A DNA stretch of 64,000 nt from Chrysopilus asiliformis (Eukaryota; Arthropoda; Insecta; Diptera; Rhagionidae), in the NCBI GenBank assembly GCA_964034945.1, contig OZ035964.1, forward strand, positions 6,932,895-6,996,894. The letters run 5' to 3'. How positions within the stretch are numbered: position 1 is the stretch's first letter; every line of letters starts with the position of its first letter. Shown here piece after piece: positions 51,041 through 62,169 of this stretch. The notes under the pieces are model-generated. The model was not told the DNA's origin. It saw only the letters and a list, made by a program, of their open reading frames with translations, and searched no databases. The position numbers were made by a program, and so were the translations under genes.

Positions 51041-51800
51041 CGGTAAGTGGACAACCTCGGTAAGTGGAACACTTCGGTTTATGAAAGTTTCTTTCGGCTC
51101 GTGATCTACTTTTGAACCTCCGCAAAAAAAAATCCGCAGTCCATGAACAAAATTTCGGTTTTTGGACGGGCATATGATAATCATGGGCGACGGTAGGGGA
51201 AGGGGAAGCAAGAGAAGGGCGCTTCCCCCTCCCCCTGGAATCGACAAAAAAAAACTGTAGGATGTATTTGATTTTGGCATTTTAAAACTTTCGAGCCCTG
51301 AAAATTAGCATGACGTAATTTATGGACGACCCTAATAAAAAACATGATGAGAAAATTTTATTTTCGTTGTTATCTAGACAAAATTTTGAATTTTCGCATT
51401 TTTTTGGGATTTTTCAGAACCGCAAACCCTCCATTCAATGTGATTTAATTAGGTTTTCAACCTAATTGCGAGGCGTACTGTCGACGTCATCAAGTAAGTG
51501 GCAAAATTTGTAAAAATCCTGACAAAAATTTTAACAATTCTATGGCCACAAGCAATGACCGATTAAGTCGGCCTAAGTCAAATTTCCACTATGAGCTGTA
51601 TTTTAACCAATAAAATGAATATTTTCGCTTGACATGATAATCAACTTGAGAGGTTATTGGTTGTGGCCGCAGAAATATCAAACAAAAAAAGAATTACTTG
51701 AGTTCATAATTGGCGATATTATTATTTTTGGACGACCAATTATACTTAAGATATAGTAAGTAATTATACTGATTTTTATGATGATTTGGAGTTAATTTAA
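51040..51800. other. Intergenic segment with pogo-like remnants
   Basis: CGGTAAGTGGACAACCTCGG-TAAGTGGAACACTTCGG (51,040-51,075) resembles the interior of the pogo-like element at 53,019. The C-rich CTTCCCCCTCCCCCTGG lies at 51,222. No gene seen. Confidence 0.4.
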
Positions 51801-51829
51801 GTTGGCCTACAGATAGATTGACACACTGA

Positions 51830-52925
51830 CAGTTTGACACACTGACCGATTGACAGATTGGCAGAATGACAGATTGGAAGATTGGTAGATTGACAGACTG
51901 ACAGAAAAACTGACAGACTGACAGAAAAACTGACAGACAGACAGAAAAACTGACAGACCGACAGAAAAACTGACAGACTGACAGAAAAACTGACAGACTG
52001 ATAGAAAAACTGACAGACTGACAGAAAAACTGACAGACTGACAGAAAAACTGACAGAAAAACTAACAGACTGACAGAAAAACTGACAGACTGACAGAAAA
52101 ACTGACAGACTGATAGAAAAACTGACAGACTGACAGAAAAACTGACAGACTGACAGAAAAACTGACAGATTGACAGAAAAACTGACAGACAGACAGAAAA
52201 ACTGACAGACCGACAGAAAAACTGACAGACTGACAGAAAAACTGACAGATTGACAGACTGATAGAAAAACTGACAGACTGACAGAAAAACTGACAGACTG
52301 ACAGAAAAACTGACAGACAGACAGAAAAACTGACAGACCGACAGAAAAACTGACAGACTGACAGAAAAACTGACAGACTGACAGACTGATAGAAAAACTG
52401 ACAGACTGACAGAAAAACTGACAGACTGACAGAAAAACTGAAAGACTGACAGAAAAACTGACAGACTGACAGAAAAACTGACAGACTGACAGAAAAACTG
52501 ACAGACTGACAGAAAAACTGACAGACTGACAGAAAAACTGACAGACTGACAGAAAAACTGACAGACTGATAGAAAAACTGACAGACTGACAGAAAAACTG
52601 ACAGACTGACAGAACGACTGACAGAAAAACTGACAGACTGACAGAAAAACTGACAGACTGACAGAAAAACTGACAGACTGACAGAAAAACTGACAGACTG
52701 ACAGAAAAACTGACAGACTGACAGACTGACAGAAAAACTGACAGATTGACAGAAAAACTGACAGACTGACAGAAAAACTGACAGAAAGACTGACAGAAAG
52801 ACTGACAGAAAAACTGACAGAACAAACAGAAAAAACAGAAAAACTGACAGAAAACTGACAGAAAAACTGGCCGAAAACCTGACAGAAAAACTGGCGGAAA
52901 AACTGACAGAAAAACTGACAGACTG
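51830..52925 (-). repeat. 20-bp (ACAGAAAAACTGACAGACTG) minisatellite in an F2 copy
   Basis: About fifty units, with AGACAG, ATTGAC and ATAG variants. The minus-strand frames of 416 and 342 codons are repeats of Ser-Val-Phe-Leu-Cys-Gln with no other content. The array is followed by the F2 context TTTTTTAGGCAAAATTTAAG and TATAAGACAGTAAAAG. Confidence 0.93.
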
Positions 52926-53018
52926 GGAAATATTTTTTAGGCAAAATTTAAGTGTCGAAATTCTTCATGAATTTTGTACATATAAGACAGTAAAAGTACG
53001 CCCTAACTTCAATATACA

Positions 53019-53452
53019 GTAAAAGCGGGGTAAATGAGAATTGGGGTAAGTGGGAACTTACACTCAGAAAAATGGAGGCTAACTCGACGACCTACATACG
53101 GCGTAATTGGCCTCGGGCAGGCGCGCGTTCGCCTGCATGTGGGCAAGTAAAACTGAGTTGACCTGTGGTCGGAGAAATTCTGAAATTAAGCCACCAGCAG
53201 GTGAAGTAGGGCATTGGGAGCTGCACGAGTTGACCTTAGATAGGTTAACTCTGACCGCTAGCTGGCTTACAGACACCTCTGTAAGGTCAGAGTTAACCTG
53301 ACAAAAAGTTGACCTGGATATTTTTCTGAGTGTAGGGTAAGTGGAACTGGGATGGATTTTTCGGTCTGGGCGTTTTTCAACAGAAGTGTGAAAACCTCTG
53401 GGACGACCCCCCACCCCCTCCTAAAGACCGGCTTATCCTGGTTCCACTGTAT
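53019..53452. mobile_element. pogo-like MITE with a second MITE inside
   Basis: Starts TACAGTAAAAGCGGGGTAAA and ends CTTATCCTGGTTCCACTGTA. Its body (GGGGTAAGTGGGAACT, then GGGTAAGTGGAACTGGG) is split by the 53,061-53,332 element. The CAGT-type termini and TA flanks suggest the pogo/Tc1 superfamily. Confidence 0.65.
53061..53332 (+). mobile_element. MITE, CACTCAGAAAAA family, copy 1
   Basis: Termini CACTCAGAAAAA and TATTTTTCTGAGTG, with TA on each side. Interior landmarks include CTACATACGGCGTAATTGGC, CAGGCGCGCGTTCGCCTG, TAAGCCACCAGCAGGTGAAG and GGTTAACTCTGACCGCTAGC. A second inverted piece (CTGTAAGGTCAGAGTTAACC) near the right end pairs with the last of these. It is GC-rich relative to its surroundings. 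Confidence 0.9.
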
Positions 53453-53454
53453 TC

Positions 53455-54800
53455 GATTGTTCCACCTTACGTCGATCGATTAAAGATAAGAAACGATTGA
53501 AGCAAAACAGTCAACCGAAAAATGACAAGAAATACGATACAAAAAGGGGGTGACGAACTCAATTTCCGGCCTGGCTAATTCCATGATTTTCAATTATTAT
53601 TTCGAATTTGTAAATTATTTTACTTTATGAAATTTCGTGCGTGTAAATATTTTTCGATTTTGTTGTCTCCAATAAATGATAAATCATTCTTCAGCAAAAG
53701 TGTGTGTGTGTGTGTGTGTCTGTATGGATATCGAAAAACTTTAACGAGTAGAACAGGAAATTTGTGGCTAGCAAATGTAAATACCAATTGTTTTTTGAGT
53801 TTTCCCTTAAACTCTTGTACACTTTCTTACAGTCAATAAAATTTTCGTTCGTCTGATGGTGTAAATTTCAATGGGTCTATAAGTATAGTGCCGACCATTT
53901 GAATAAAAAAAAAAATTTTTTATGTGTAAAATGTGTGTGCGTTTTGGATAAATGGGGTTTTTATTATGAATATTGTCACATAGTTTTCTTATTTGTACCC
54001 AAAGAATGTTCAAACGAATAATATTTATGAAGCGAGGAATATTAAAAGATTCATTTATTTTTTTTTTTGATTTTTTTTTGTCAAAGGCATATAAACCAAG
54101 TCCGTAGTAATCGCATAATTCCATTCATATATGATTAAAGCATAAGCGAAGCCTGAATTTGAAGTGAAGAATTGTAATTTACATGAATTAAAAAAAAAAA
54201 GAAACCAACAACAACAACAACTACAACAACAGCAAACATTATAGAAGACAGAATTATTTTATGATTTTCAATTATTATTTTTTTTTTCGGCCTTTAATAT
54301 CGGTTTTGTTGCTTTTGCATTTTTCTTATTATGCTCGTGCTTTAATACGTTATTGTTGTTACTCGCGTTTGCTGTATATTTTTTAAATATGGAAATTGTG
54401 ATCGTAAACAATTGAATTGAATTCATTTGCTTAAACCTTTTTGTATTTATTGAGTATAGTTTAGACATACGAACGGGTGGGGCAAAGTGTTGTTTTTTTT
54501 CTTCTTCTTAGCTCTTTAGCATAATATTTAGGATCGACAAATAATCAAAAAAAGCAAAAAATGAAAAAAAAAAAATATCAAAAGCGAGGTTTGCATGCTT
54601 ATTAAACCCCCTCCTCCCCCAACCTCCCCTCCCTCCACCGCCACGGACCTGATGGCACCACAAATGAAAAAAAAAAATACTTCATCGAATATGGTTTTGA
54701 ATTGTAGGAAACAAAATTTCGTTTATTTCAACTAAACATAAAAAAAATCTATCTTTTTTTCGCCTTTTGATCAACGCAGGGCAGGTAATTTTTTTCTTTT
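53455..54800. other. AT-rich intergenic DNA
   Basis: A GT microsatellite at 53,700-53,720, CAACAACAACAAC at 54,210-54,230 and several A/T runs. A C-rich CCCCCTCCTCCCCCAACCTC lies at 54,607. No gene or named repeat seen. Confidence 0.45.
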
Positions 54801-54814
54801 CAGTAGTGTCTTAT

Positions 54815-55470
54815 GTACGGACAAAAATTGAAGACAATGAAATTTCCTACACATTTGTCTAGTATTAGAACTCCGGATCTCAAGCCGTTATCGAGATGTA
54901 CCGTTATTTAAAGAAATAAACTGTTATTTAAAGAAAAATGGTTTTTTTTTGGCTGATTATTTCGAAAACTAAAGGTTTTTTAATGATTGACTAGTTAGAT
55001 CAATTAAAGAGGATAACATTTTCCTCAATTTTGGTATTTACCGTTATTAGCCATCTTTTACCGTTATCGAAATATTATTAACCCTCTCAATGGCTGGGCG
55101 AACGCAGCAACCGGGATCGCCCTTCACAAAATCTAAAGTTTCACTGACTCAGACTTCAAAAGACAAAGGCATAGTGGGTCAGTGTTTAGAAAAGTGTCCA
55201 TTCAATGATGAAAATTAAACAAAGCGTTTAAAAAACCGTCACAGAAGCCGCTAAATGAATTTAAAGGTCTGTCCCATATATAGGACAAATCCATTGAGAG
55301 GGTTAAAATTGGGAAATTTTCTTTTTTCGCAAATTCTTTACAAAATAATGGTTTTTTAGGAAACACTGCTAAGGGAAAAATGAAGCATATTAAAATTCAC
55401 TACATTTTTGCCCTTAACCGTTATCCGCTATCTTTTACCGTTATCGAGATATTTCCAATTGTTATACTCT
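54815..55470 (+). repeat. F2 copy interrupted by a TTAA-type MITE
   Basis: Landmarks are CTCAAGCCGTTATCGAGATG, CCGTTATTTAAAGAAA (duplicated), TTTACCGTTATCGAAATATT and TATCCGCTATCTTTTACCGT. The array is absent. The break at 55,078 is the MITE insertion. Confidence 0.75.
55082..55302. mobile_element. piggyBac-type MITE, 221 bp
   Basis: Flanked by TTAA on both sides (55,078-55,081 and 55,303-55,306). Termini CCCTCTCAATGG and CCATTGAGAGGG are perfect inverted repeats. No coding sequence. Confidence 0.92.
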
Positions 55471-55489
55471 ATATGATATACATATATTA

Positions 55490-55990
55490 GACTAGCAGAC
55501 CCTTCGTTGCCGGGTTAAGTTTTTTGTATAAATTTTAGAATGCCAAAAAACCATAAATAACTTAAAAACTTTTAGGAAAAAACGTTATTCTTACGAATTT
55601 TGAAATTCCAGCACCAGATTCGTGATAAGCAACCCTGAAAACCTCCCAAAGTCAGTTTTTTGCGAGAAAAATTGAAAAAAGGTCATTTGCGTTATCCTTA
55701 CAGGACCCTCCGTTTCGAATTTTCAAGATCTAATACCGGATTCGTGATCAGCGACCCCATAACACCAATTTCTGCAGGGAAAAATGGGAAAAAAGAGATT
55801 TACGTTATCCTTACAGGACCTTCTGTTCCGAATTTTGAAATTCCAACGTAGCTAAAAACCTGCTCCTGGCAACGCTGATCATTTTGCAAAAAATTGCGTA
55901 AAAATCGGTCCAGTAGTTTTTGAGTTTTGTAATGTCAAACAGACAGACAGGCAGACAGACAAACATCCATTTTTATATATTAGATTTTAT
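55490..55990 (+). repeat. Arthropod-wide 'actagcagacc' type repeat
   Basis: Starts TTAGACTAGCAGACCCTTCG-TTGCCGGG and ends ACAGACAAACATCCATTTTT-ATATATTAGA. An internal duplication of about 110 bp (AAAAATTGAAAAAAGGTCAT and AAAATGGGAAAAAAGAGATT, each with CGTTATCCTTACAGGACC) is present. Repeats with this start, the TCCAGTAGTTTTTGAG motif and the ACAGACA/ACAAACA tail are common in insect genomes and have been linked to Helitron-like elements; that link is from memory. Confidence 0.6.
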
Positions 55991-56034
55991 CACGCGTGGG
56001 ACGTAAAGATTAACAACACCAGGGTGTTAGGACT

Positions 56035-56480
56035 AAAGCCCAATGCAGACTAAAACCCAATTCAGACTAAAGCCCAATTCAGACTAAAGCCCAATTCAGA
56101 TTAAAGCCCACTTCAGACTAAAGCCCAATTCAGACTAAAGCCCAATTCAGACTAAAACCCAATTCAGACTAAAGCCCACTTCAGACTAAAACCCAATTCA
56201 GACTAAAGCCCAATTCAGACTAAAGCCCACTTCAGACTAAAGCCCAATTCAGACTAAAGCCCAACTCAGACTAAAGCCCAATTCAGACTAAAACCCAATT
56301 CAGACTAAAGTCCAATTCAGACTAAAGCTCAATTCAGACTAAAGCCCAATTCAGACTAAAGCCCAATTCAGACTAAAGCCCAATTCAGACTAAAGCCCAA
56401 TTCAGACTAAAGTCCAATTCAGACTAAAGCCCAATTCAGACTAAAGCTAATTTAAGACTAAAGCCCAATTCAGACTAACG
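56035..56480 (+). repeat. 17-bp (GCCCAATTCAGACTAAA) minisatellite
   Basis: About 26 units with a few A/C/T substitutions (ACCCAATTC, CCCACTTC, GTCCAATTC). It begins abruptly after CAGGGTGTTAGGACTAAAGC, an F1-like context, and ends at CAGACTAACGATTTCG. TAA in each unit prevents long frames. Confidence 0.93.
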
Positions 56481-56639
56481 ATTTCGATTGCATTGCGAGC
56501 ATGGAATTTTGTTGAAACAATTACCATATGGTTTTTTCCGCGCACTATCCGAAACAAAAATTGTTTTTTTCAATTATTAACAAACAATGTGAATTGTAAA
56601 AGTTTTAAAATCGTATTTTTTTTTTTAAATTCATTTTAA

Positions 56640-56711
56640 CACGTTTGATGCTGATGACGGAGATTTCCGTCAATTTCCGTCAAAAAAAAAATGCAGTCAG
56701 CAGCGAAAGTG
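56640..56711. mobile_element. Very short TTAA-flanked hairpin element, 72 bp
   Basis: TTAA precedes CACGTTTGATGCTGATGACGG and follows GCAGTCAGCAGCGAAAGTG. The arms pair over about 18 nt with three mismatches. The middle has a direct repeat of ATTTCCGTCA. It fits a minimal piggyBac-type MITE. Confidence 0.65.
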
Positions 56712-57550
56712 TTAAAAGTTCTCGTTTTTTACGCTTTAGGTACAAGGAAAATATTTTTTCTCTTCCGAAAATTGCTATGAGTTTTTCGCCTATGAATCGC
56801 ACACTAATTGTTTTTTTTTTGTGTTTGAATTTGTATTTATTTGACACACAATGACGCTCAGGAACGACGAATAATGACATCATTCAGGGGGTATGAATCG
56901 CAAAAGCCGTTTTTTTTGTTTGGTTTTACTTCCGCTACAATTGGTAAAAATGCTAATTTTCATGTAATTAGAGAAATTTTTTTTAAACAATTTTAGGTTA
57001 ACCAACATTGATTTCGTACTCAGAATTTTGTATTGCACCACCATAAAGTTCTTGTACTGCTCATAACTACAACCGAATTCCTTAGCAAATGAGAGAAAGG
57101 AAGAAAAGAAAAAACTTTCTTTCTTAAGAAACGCCTTTTCAGTGTTTATGCAAAAAATTTGAATAATTCAAATTCTAATGTAAGATTTTTTACAAATTTC
57201 CCATGAAGATGAAATATAATCACTTAATATACATTTAAGTAAATATCCCTTGATATACCCACGCTTAAATGAGAGTCCGACAAAACCAGACTTTTTTTTG
57301 TCCACTCGATATTAGAGAAAAACATAATGGAGCATTTCTTTACGCTAATTTAGTATTTTGTAGAGTAAGGAGCTGTCCATAAAACACGTCACACTCTTAG
57401 CGGGGTGGGGGAAGGGGTTGTCTGAGATAGAAAAACGAGTTAAGGGGAGTGGGGAAGTTAAAGAATTGATTTACTTCCGGTGATTTTTACCGATTCCATT
57501 TCGCAATCAATGGGAAAACCACTATTAAATAAATGATTTAATCATACTCA
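56712..57550. other. AT-rich intergenic DNA
   Basis: No gene or known repeat seen. TAAGGAGCTGTCCATAAAAC at 57,366 resembles ATTTTATGGACAACCCC at 60,200 (inverted), suggesting a further small repeat family. Confidence 0.4.
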
Positions 57551-57574
57551 TACTCATATATAAAAATGAGTTGG

Positions 57575-57605
<31 letters not shown>

Positions 57606-57935
57606 TCCTCTTTCACGCAAAAACGGCTGAACCGATTGACTTGATATTTAGCATGAGTGTCTGTGGTAGTTCTGGTTCCAACATAAGCATACGGAAAAGT
57701 AGCGCGATGGGTAGGGGGAGTAAGGGCAGGGGGTAAACTGATTTCGATACTTAGTTTTTGCGCTATGTTACTCTTCCGCGGGGAAACTACTCAACCGATT
57801 GGCCCGAAATTTGGTATAGATGTTCGTTGGGGGTCCAGCCCCAACATAGACCCATTAAAAAGTAGCCCTAGAGGTGGATGAGTAAGGGGGGAGGGTAAAG
57901 TCATCTCGAAACTTAGTTTTCCCTCTATGTTCCCT
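57551..57935 (+). repeat. Arthropod-wide 'CTGTCTGTC ... ACGGCTGAACCGATTGAC' repeat
   Basis: Starts ATATATAAAAATGAGTTGGT, then GTCTGTCTGTCTGTCTG, TTTCACGCAAAAACGGCTGA and ACCGATTGACTTGATATTTA. A second diverged unit follows (CGGGGAAACTACTCAACCGA-TTGGCCCGAAATTTGG). Modules like this are widespread in insects. Here the orientation and ends mirror those of 55,490-55,990. Confidence 0.65.
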
Positions 57936-57939
57936 CTAT

Positions 57940-58645
57940 GTTAAAAAAAATAATTGGAATTTTGTATTTTGTGATCATTTTCTAACATTTTGTAGTAATT
58001 TTTTTTTAAATTTAATTTCGTAAATTTTTGAAATTTTCAAAAATAAAATCTCAAGAAAATTTCATGTCCCGAAAAAAATTATTTTTGAAAAAAAGTTCTG
58101 CTTTTCCAAGAAAACCAAAAAACACACATTCTTTAGGATCCTTTTATCTAACAAAAACAATTCCCCGCGAGTCGATAGGTCAAAAATTACGCGAGGGACA
58201 GACGGTTTTCCAAATGTCGGATCCTTAAAAATTGTATCCTTTTTTCTCAGAAACGGCTCAAAGGATTTTTATGAAATTTTGAATCTTACAGTTTTCGGGG
58301 ACGAGGAATCGATATCCGATGTCTTTTTTGGAGAAAAAAGGATTTTTCAAGGACCTCGTCCTTGTACCGCCCAAACCGTACCGCCCCCCTCAAAAAGGAC
58401 ACCGGATATCGATTCTCCGTCCACGATAACCTCTAGATTCTGAATTTTAGCCGGATCGGAGGGCTTGAATTTTTCGTCCTTAAAAAAAGTGTAGGGGTAC
58501 CCCTTATGATTTTTTCAAATTTTTGAAACGTCTCCGATTTTGCTGAAATTTGGCCGAGACGGGTTTTTTGTGCCTCTGATTAAGAAACCGTTGTCCGTTT
58601 TTCGATATCAATACTGGTTTGGCGGTGCAGGGGGGGGGGGGGGTG
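57940..58645. repeat. Inverted copy of the 47.33-48.06 kb module
   Basis: Relative to 47.3 kb the order is reversed and complemented: TTTGGCCTATCGGCTC-type sequence, GGATCCTTAAAAATTGTATC, the GAGGAATCGATATCCGATGT ... GACACCGGATATCGATTCTC hairpin, and GGAGGGCTTGAATTTTTCGT. Only one of the two tandem units seen at 47.3 kb is present here. Confidence 0.85.
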
Positions 58646-58749
58646 AAAAATAGAATTTTCACTTGCTATTTACTAGAAACGCAATAACTGAACAATATTT
58701 CTAGTTTCTAACTCAATCTTTTCGAAAGTTATAGTGTTCAGGGACGCAC

Positions 58750-58793
<44 letters not shown>

Positions 58794-59150
58794 TGACAGA
58801 CGGACGAACTGACAGAGAGACAGTAGACAGACGGACGAACTGACAGACAGACACTAGACAGACCGATGAACTGACAGACAGACAGTAGACAGACGGATGA
58901 ACTGACAGACAGACAGTAGACAGACGGATGAACTGACAGACAGACAGTAGACAGACGGACGAACTGACAGACAGACAGTAGACAGACGGATGAACTGACA
59001 GACAGAAAGTAGACAGACGGACGAACTGACAGACAGACAGTAGACAGACGGACAAACTGACAGACAAACAGTAGACAGACGGACGAACTGACAGACAGAC
59101 AGTAGTATACGATTGGTTCAATGGGCGTTACAAACGGTATACCGTGCAAG
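58646..59150 (+). repeat. F1-long continuation with 31-bp minisatellite
   Basis: GAATTTTCACTTGCTATTTA, TTCTAACTCAATCTTTTCGA and AGTTATAGTGTTCAGGGACG lead into a GACA run. Then about nine 31-bp units (ACAGACGGACGAACTGACAG, ACAGACAGTAG) cover 58,797-59,105. It ends CGTTACAAACGGTATACCGT. Minus-strand frames of 169 and 127 codons through the array are low-complexity artefacts. Confidence 0.88.
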
Positions 59151-59307
59151 ACTGTCGTAACTCGACTTACGACATTCTTCAATGTTGAATTTTTAATGCA
59201 CTAAAACATAAAACTCGTCAACTTTTTTGAGACGTTAAGGATTCACGCTTGCAAAATGAACAGTTTTTTTTTCCAAAAACAGCAAAAAATAACTAAATTT
59301 CTTCCCA

Positions 59308-59511
59308 CACTCAGAAAAGAGGTGTCTGTAAGCCAGCTAGCGGTCAGAGTTAACCTATCTAAGGTCAACTCGTGCAGCTCCCAATGCCCTACTTCACCTG
59401 CTGGTGGCTTAATTTCAGAATTTCTCCGACCACATTCAGGCGAACGCGCGCCTGCCCGAGGCCAATTACGCCGTATGTAGGTCGTCGAGTTAGCCTCCAT
59501 TTTTCTGAGTG
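59308..59511 (-). mobile_element. MITE, CACTCAGAAAAA family, copy 2
   Basis: Same element as 53,061-53,332 in opposite orientation, with near-identical interior and no extra right-end inverted piece. Flanked by CA on both sides. Termini CACTCAGAAAAGAGG and CATTTTTCTGAGTG. It is 68 bp shorter than copy 1. Confidence 0.92.
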
Positions 59512-59600
59512 CATTATTAACGTTTACTTTAAATTTTTTACGATAGATAAATATTTACGGCGCGGAGGCGTCGATATAATATATCATATCGAATATAAAA

Positions 59601-60150
59601 CATAACAAAAGCTATAATTGCCAATCTGGCAATCATTGGAGACCCGTATGGTGATATTCGTATCAAAATTCGAACAGTTGTACCAAAATTCCACTTTGAA
59701 GTCAAACTTTCCAATAAGATTTTTTAAAATTTATTCCAATCGGATTTTGATGTATCGGAGTTTTATGTAGAATCATATCCTAAATAACTTTTGTTCTTGG
59801 ACTTTTTTGATAAGATGCACCGTTTTTGAGATATTCGCAAAAAACGTTTTCATTCGTATGGGGGGTACCCCCCCTAATGGTCCATTTTCGCCCATTAACG
59901 AACTTAGCCTCGCATTTTAAGAAAAACGGATCTGCGCAAAATTTCAAGTCTCTAGCTCAATCCGTGCGCCCGCAATCCGCGCCACAGACAGACGGACAGA
60001 CAGACGGACGGACATGCTAAATTCAACTTTTTTCATCATTCTAAACACACTGGTGTAATTCATTTTTTTGTGCGATGACGGGATCTTGGCGTTACAAACG
60101 GTAAGGCAAAGTTAATATACCCTTTGGTTTCACCATACGGGTATAAAAAC
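59601..60150 (+). repeat. Dispersed repeat F1b, full-length copy
   Basis: Matches the 17,106 copy end to end but keeps the internal part (TTGTTCTTGGACTTTTTTGA, CGTATGGGGGGTACCCCCC, CGAACTTAGCCTCGCATTTT). It has the same 12-nt inverted CCCGTATGGTGA ... TCACCATACGGG near the ends and the same GTGCGCCCGCAATCCGCGCC before its CAGACAGACGG run. Confidence 0.88.
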
Positions 60151-61630
60151 GCGATAAAAGGGACAGCCAGCTTTGACTGGCCAAAAATTAGCGTGACGTA
60201 TTTTATGGACAACCCCTAATATTATAGTAATAGTAATCATATTAGGAACATACCAATCGAGTTTCATGAAATTCCATCCAGTTGAGGTCACGTCTATCTG
60301 AAACAAATAAAACAGGTAAAAATTAAAAACACTTCATTTTTTCATAATTTCTATGAGTAGATTTTATAGTTTTTACGAAAATACGTCATAAATTCCATTA
60401 AAAACTTGATATCTATGAATATTATCATGAAAGTCGTTTCATAATGTTACGATTTTTTTTTCGTTTCCCATCCCTGCAATCTATAGAGAGGGTAATTTAA
60501 AAATTTCTTCTCTATAATTTATTCTTGATAGTGTGCCGTATGACATGTTAAAAATGGCATCCCTATAAAATTGAAAAATGTTGATATATGCATAAAATAT
60601 TTTAATACTCATTGAATGTGAAGAAATAATGGGAAATTTATTTAAATTATGCATTATGCATTTTGTTGAGATGACATTTTGCACATTTCTATATTTGAAA
60701 TTTTTACCGAAATGTTTTTTTTTTTTAATTTTAAAAAAGAAAAGATCGTAAATAAATTTCATTTTTACCGTTCGATTTTTGCGTAATATGAGATGAGGGG
60801 AAAATTGTTGTGGTTTTTTGTTGTTGTTAGATTTTCAAACGGTGTTTTCCATTTAGAAAAGACAAAATCCTAGCGTCGATCCTTCCGTCATGAGTGCGAA
60901 TAAAAACCCATCACGAAAAATTGATGAATAAAAAATAATAATAAAAAAAAAAAAGGGTTTTGCGATTTATTTCAAGATTTATTAGCGTTGATTTCAATAC
61001 AACTCCCTAAGCATGCCCAGATGATATTTAAATCACGTAAAATGAAGTTTTCTTTTTTTGTTAAAATGAAATTCATTTGCATATTCCCATCCAGCTGCTC
61101 GATTAAAACGAAAATTTTAAACCGAAAATCCCTTTTAGTGTATAGAAGAAGACATTGTGTGTGCCTGCGCCGGTAACTTTCCCAAATGTTTCTTTGCGCT
61201 ACCAGAAAAATCATGTGCACATAATGAGGCTAAAGAAGAAAAAAAAACACACACACGCACATCCCGAAGCAGTTGATAGACACATCGTTATTAGAAAAAA
61301 GGGGATTTTTACTTGAATGTTTTTTTTTTTTAATTTTAATTTTATTTTTATGAATATATGAATAATTTGCTACAATTACAGGCATTGCATTTAATATTAT
61401 TGTAGATACAACGATTTAATATATCCACACACACATTATAAATGAAATTATTAAACCGAAATTTCAAATTTTGTGCTATGGTATTATATTCCCTGTAATT
61501 CCTAGGATGACCATACCTCCCGGAATGGCCGGAAATGTTCAGAGTTTAGATAACTTGCGACGTCCAAGGAACTAAACTTTTGTCTCGGAATTATAGAATC
61601 TAACGTTCGAATTTCTTTAATCATATTAAT
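60150..61630. other. AT-rich intergenic DNA
   Basis: No gene called. A 93-codon minus-strand frame (60,481-60,762) and 62-82-codon frames at about 61 kb are Lys/Ile/Phe-rich without domains or splice support. Confidence 0.45.
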
Positions 61631-61713
61631 ATATAAATATCTGATGTGAACAGCACATGACTTTCTTATACAAAATCTACGTTTCTGCAAAATTTACACT
61701 ATAACCCGAACCT

Positions 61714-61923
61714 ATTGGAATTTCTTGGCTTATAGTTCTCCAAAAAACAAAAAATAATATAACAAATATTATATTATTTTTGTGGATGTTTTCACATCCA
61801 ATTTCCCCCAACAGGTCAGGCATGTTTGCCCTGAAACTCCATTACGAGCCTGTTTCTATTACAAAAATAATTTGTTATATTATTTTTTTGTTTTTGCAGA
61901 CCTATAAGCCAAGAAATTCCAAT
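61714..61923. mobile_element. Foldback element, 210 bp
   Basis: Arms ATTGGAATTTCTTGGCTTAT and ATAAGCCAAGAAATTCCAAT are perfect over the outer 20 nt. Pairing continues with indels through AAATAATATAACAAAT / ATTTGTTATATTATTT. The AT-rich inner arms enclose a GC-richer loop (CAACAGGTCAGGCATGTTTG). It is inserted in F2. Confidence 0.85.
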
Positions 61924-62169
61924 CGGATTCAATGCTAGAAGGTCAAGTAAAAACCATGAATCAGAAATGGTTCAATTGTTAAACAGAAAATAAAAGCTTG
62001 CATAAAAATATGAATTTTAATTTCACAAAATCTGAAATATCTCGAGTAAAAGATATCGGTTTACGGTAAAAGACAAAAATCTAGTGAATTTAAATACCTT
62101 TAATTCTGCTTTCAATTGTTTTTTCCCCGAAAAACCGAAGAAATTCGCAAAAATATATTTTTTAAACTT

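Noticed and set aside
51694..52944. 416- and 342-codon minus-strand repeat proteins
   Set aside because: Translation of the 20-bp ACAGAAAAACTGACAGACTG array.
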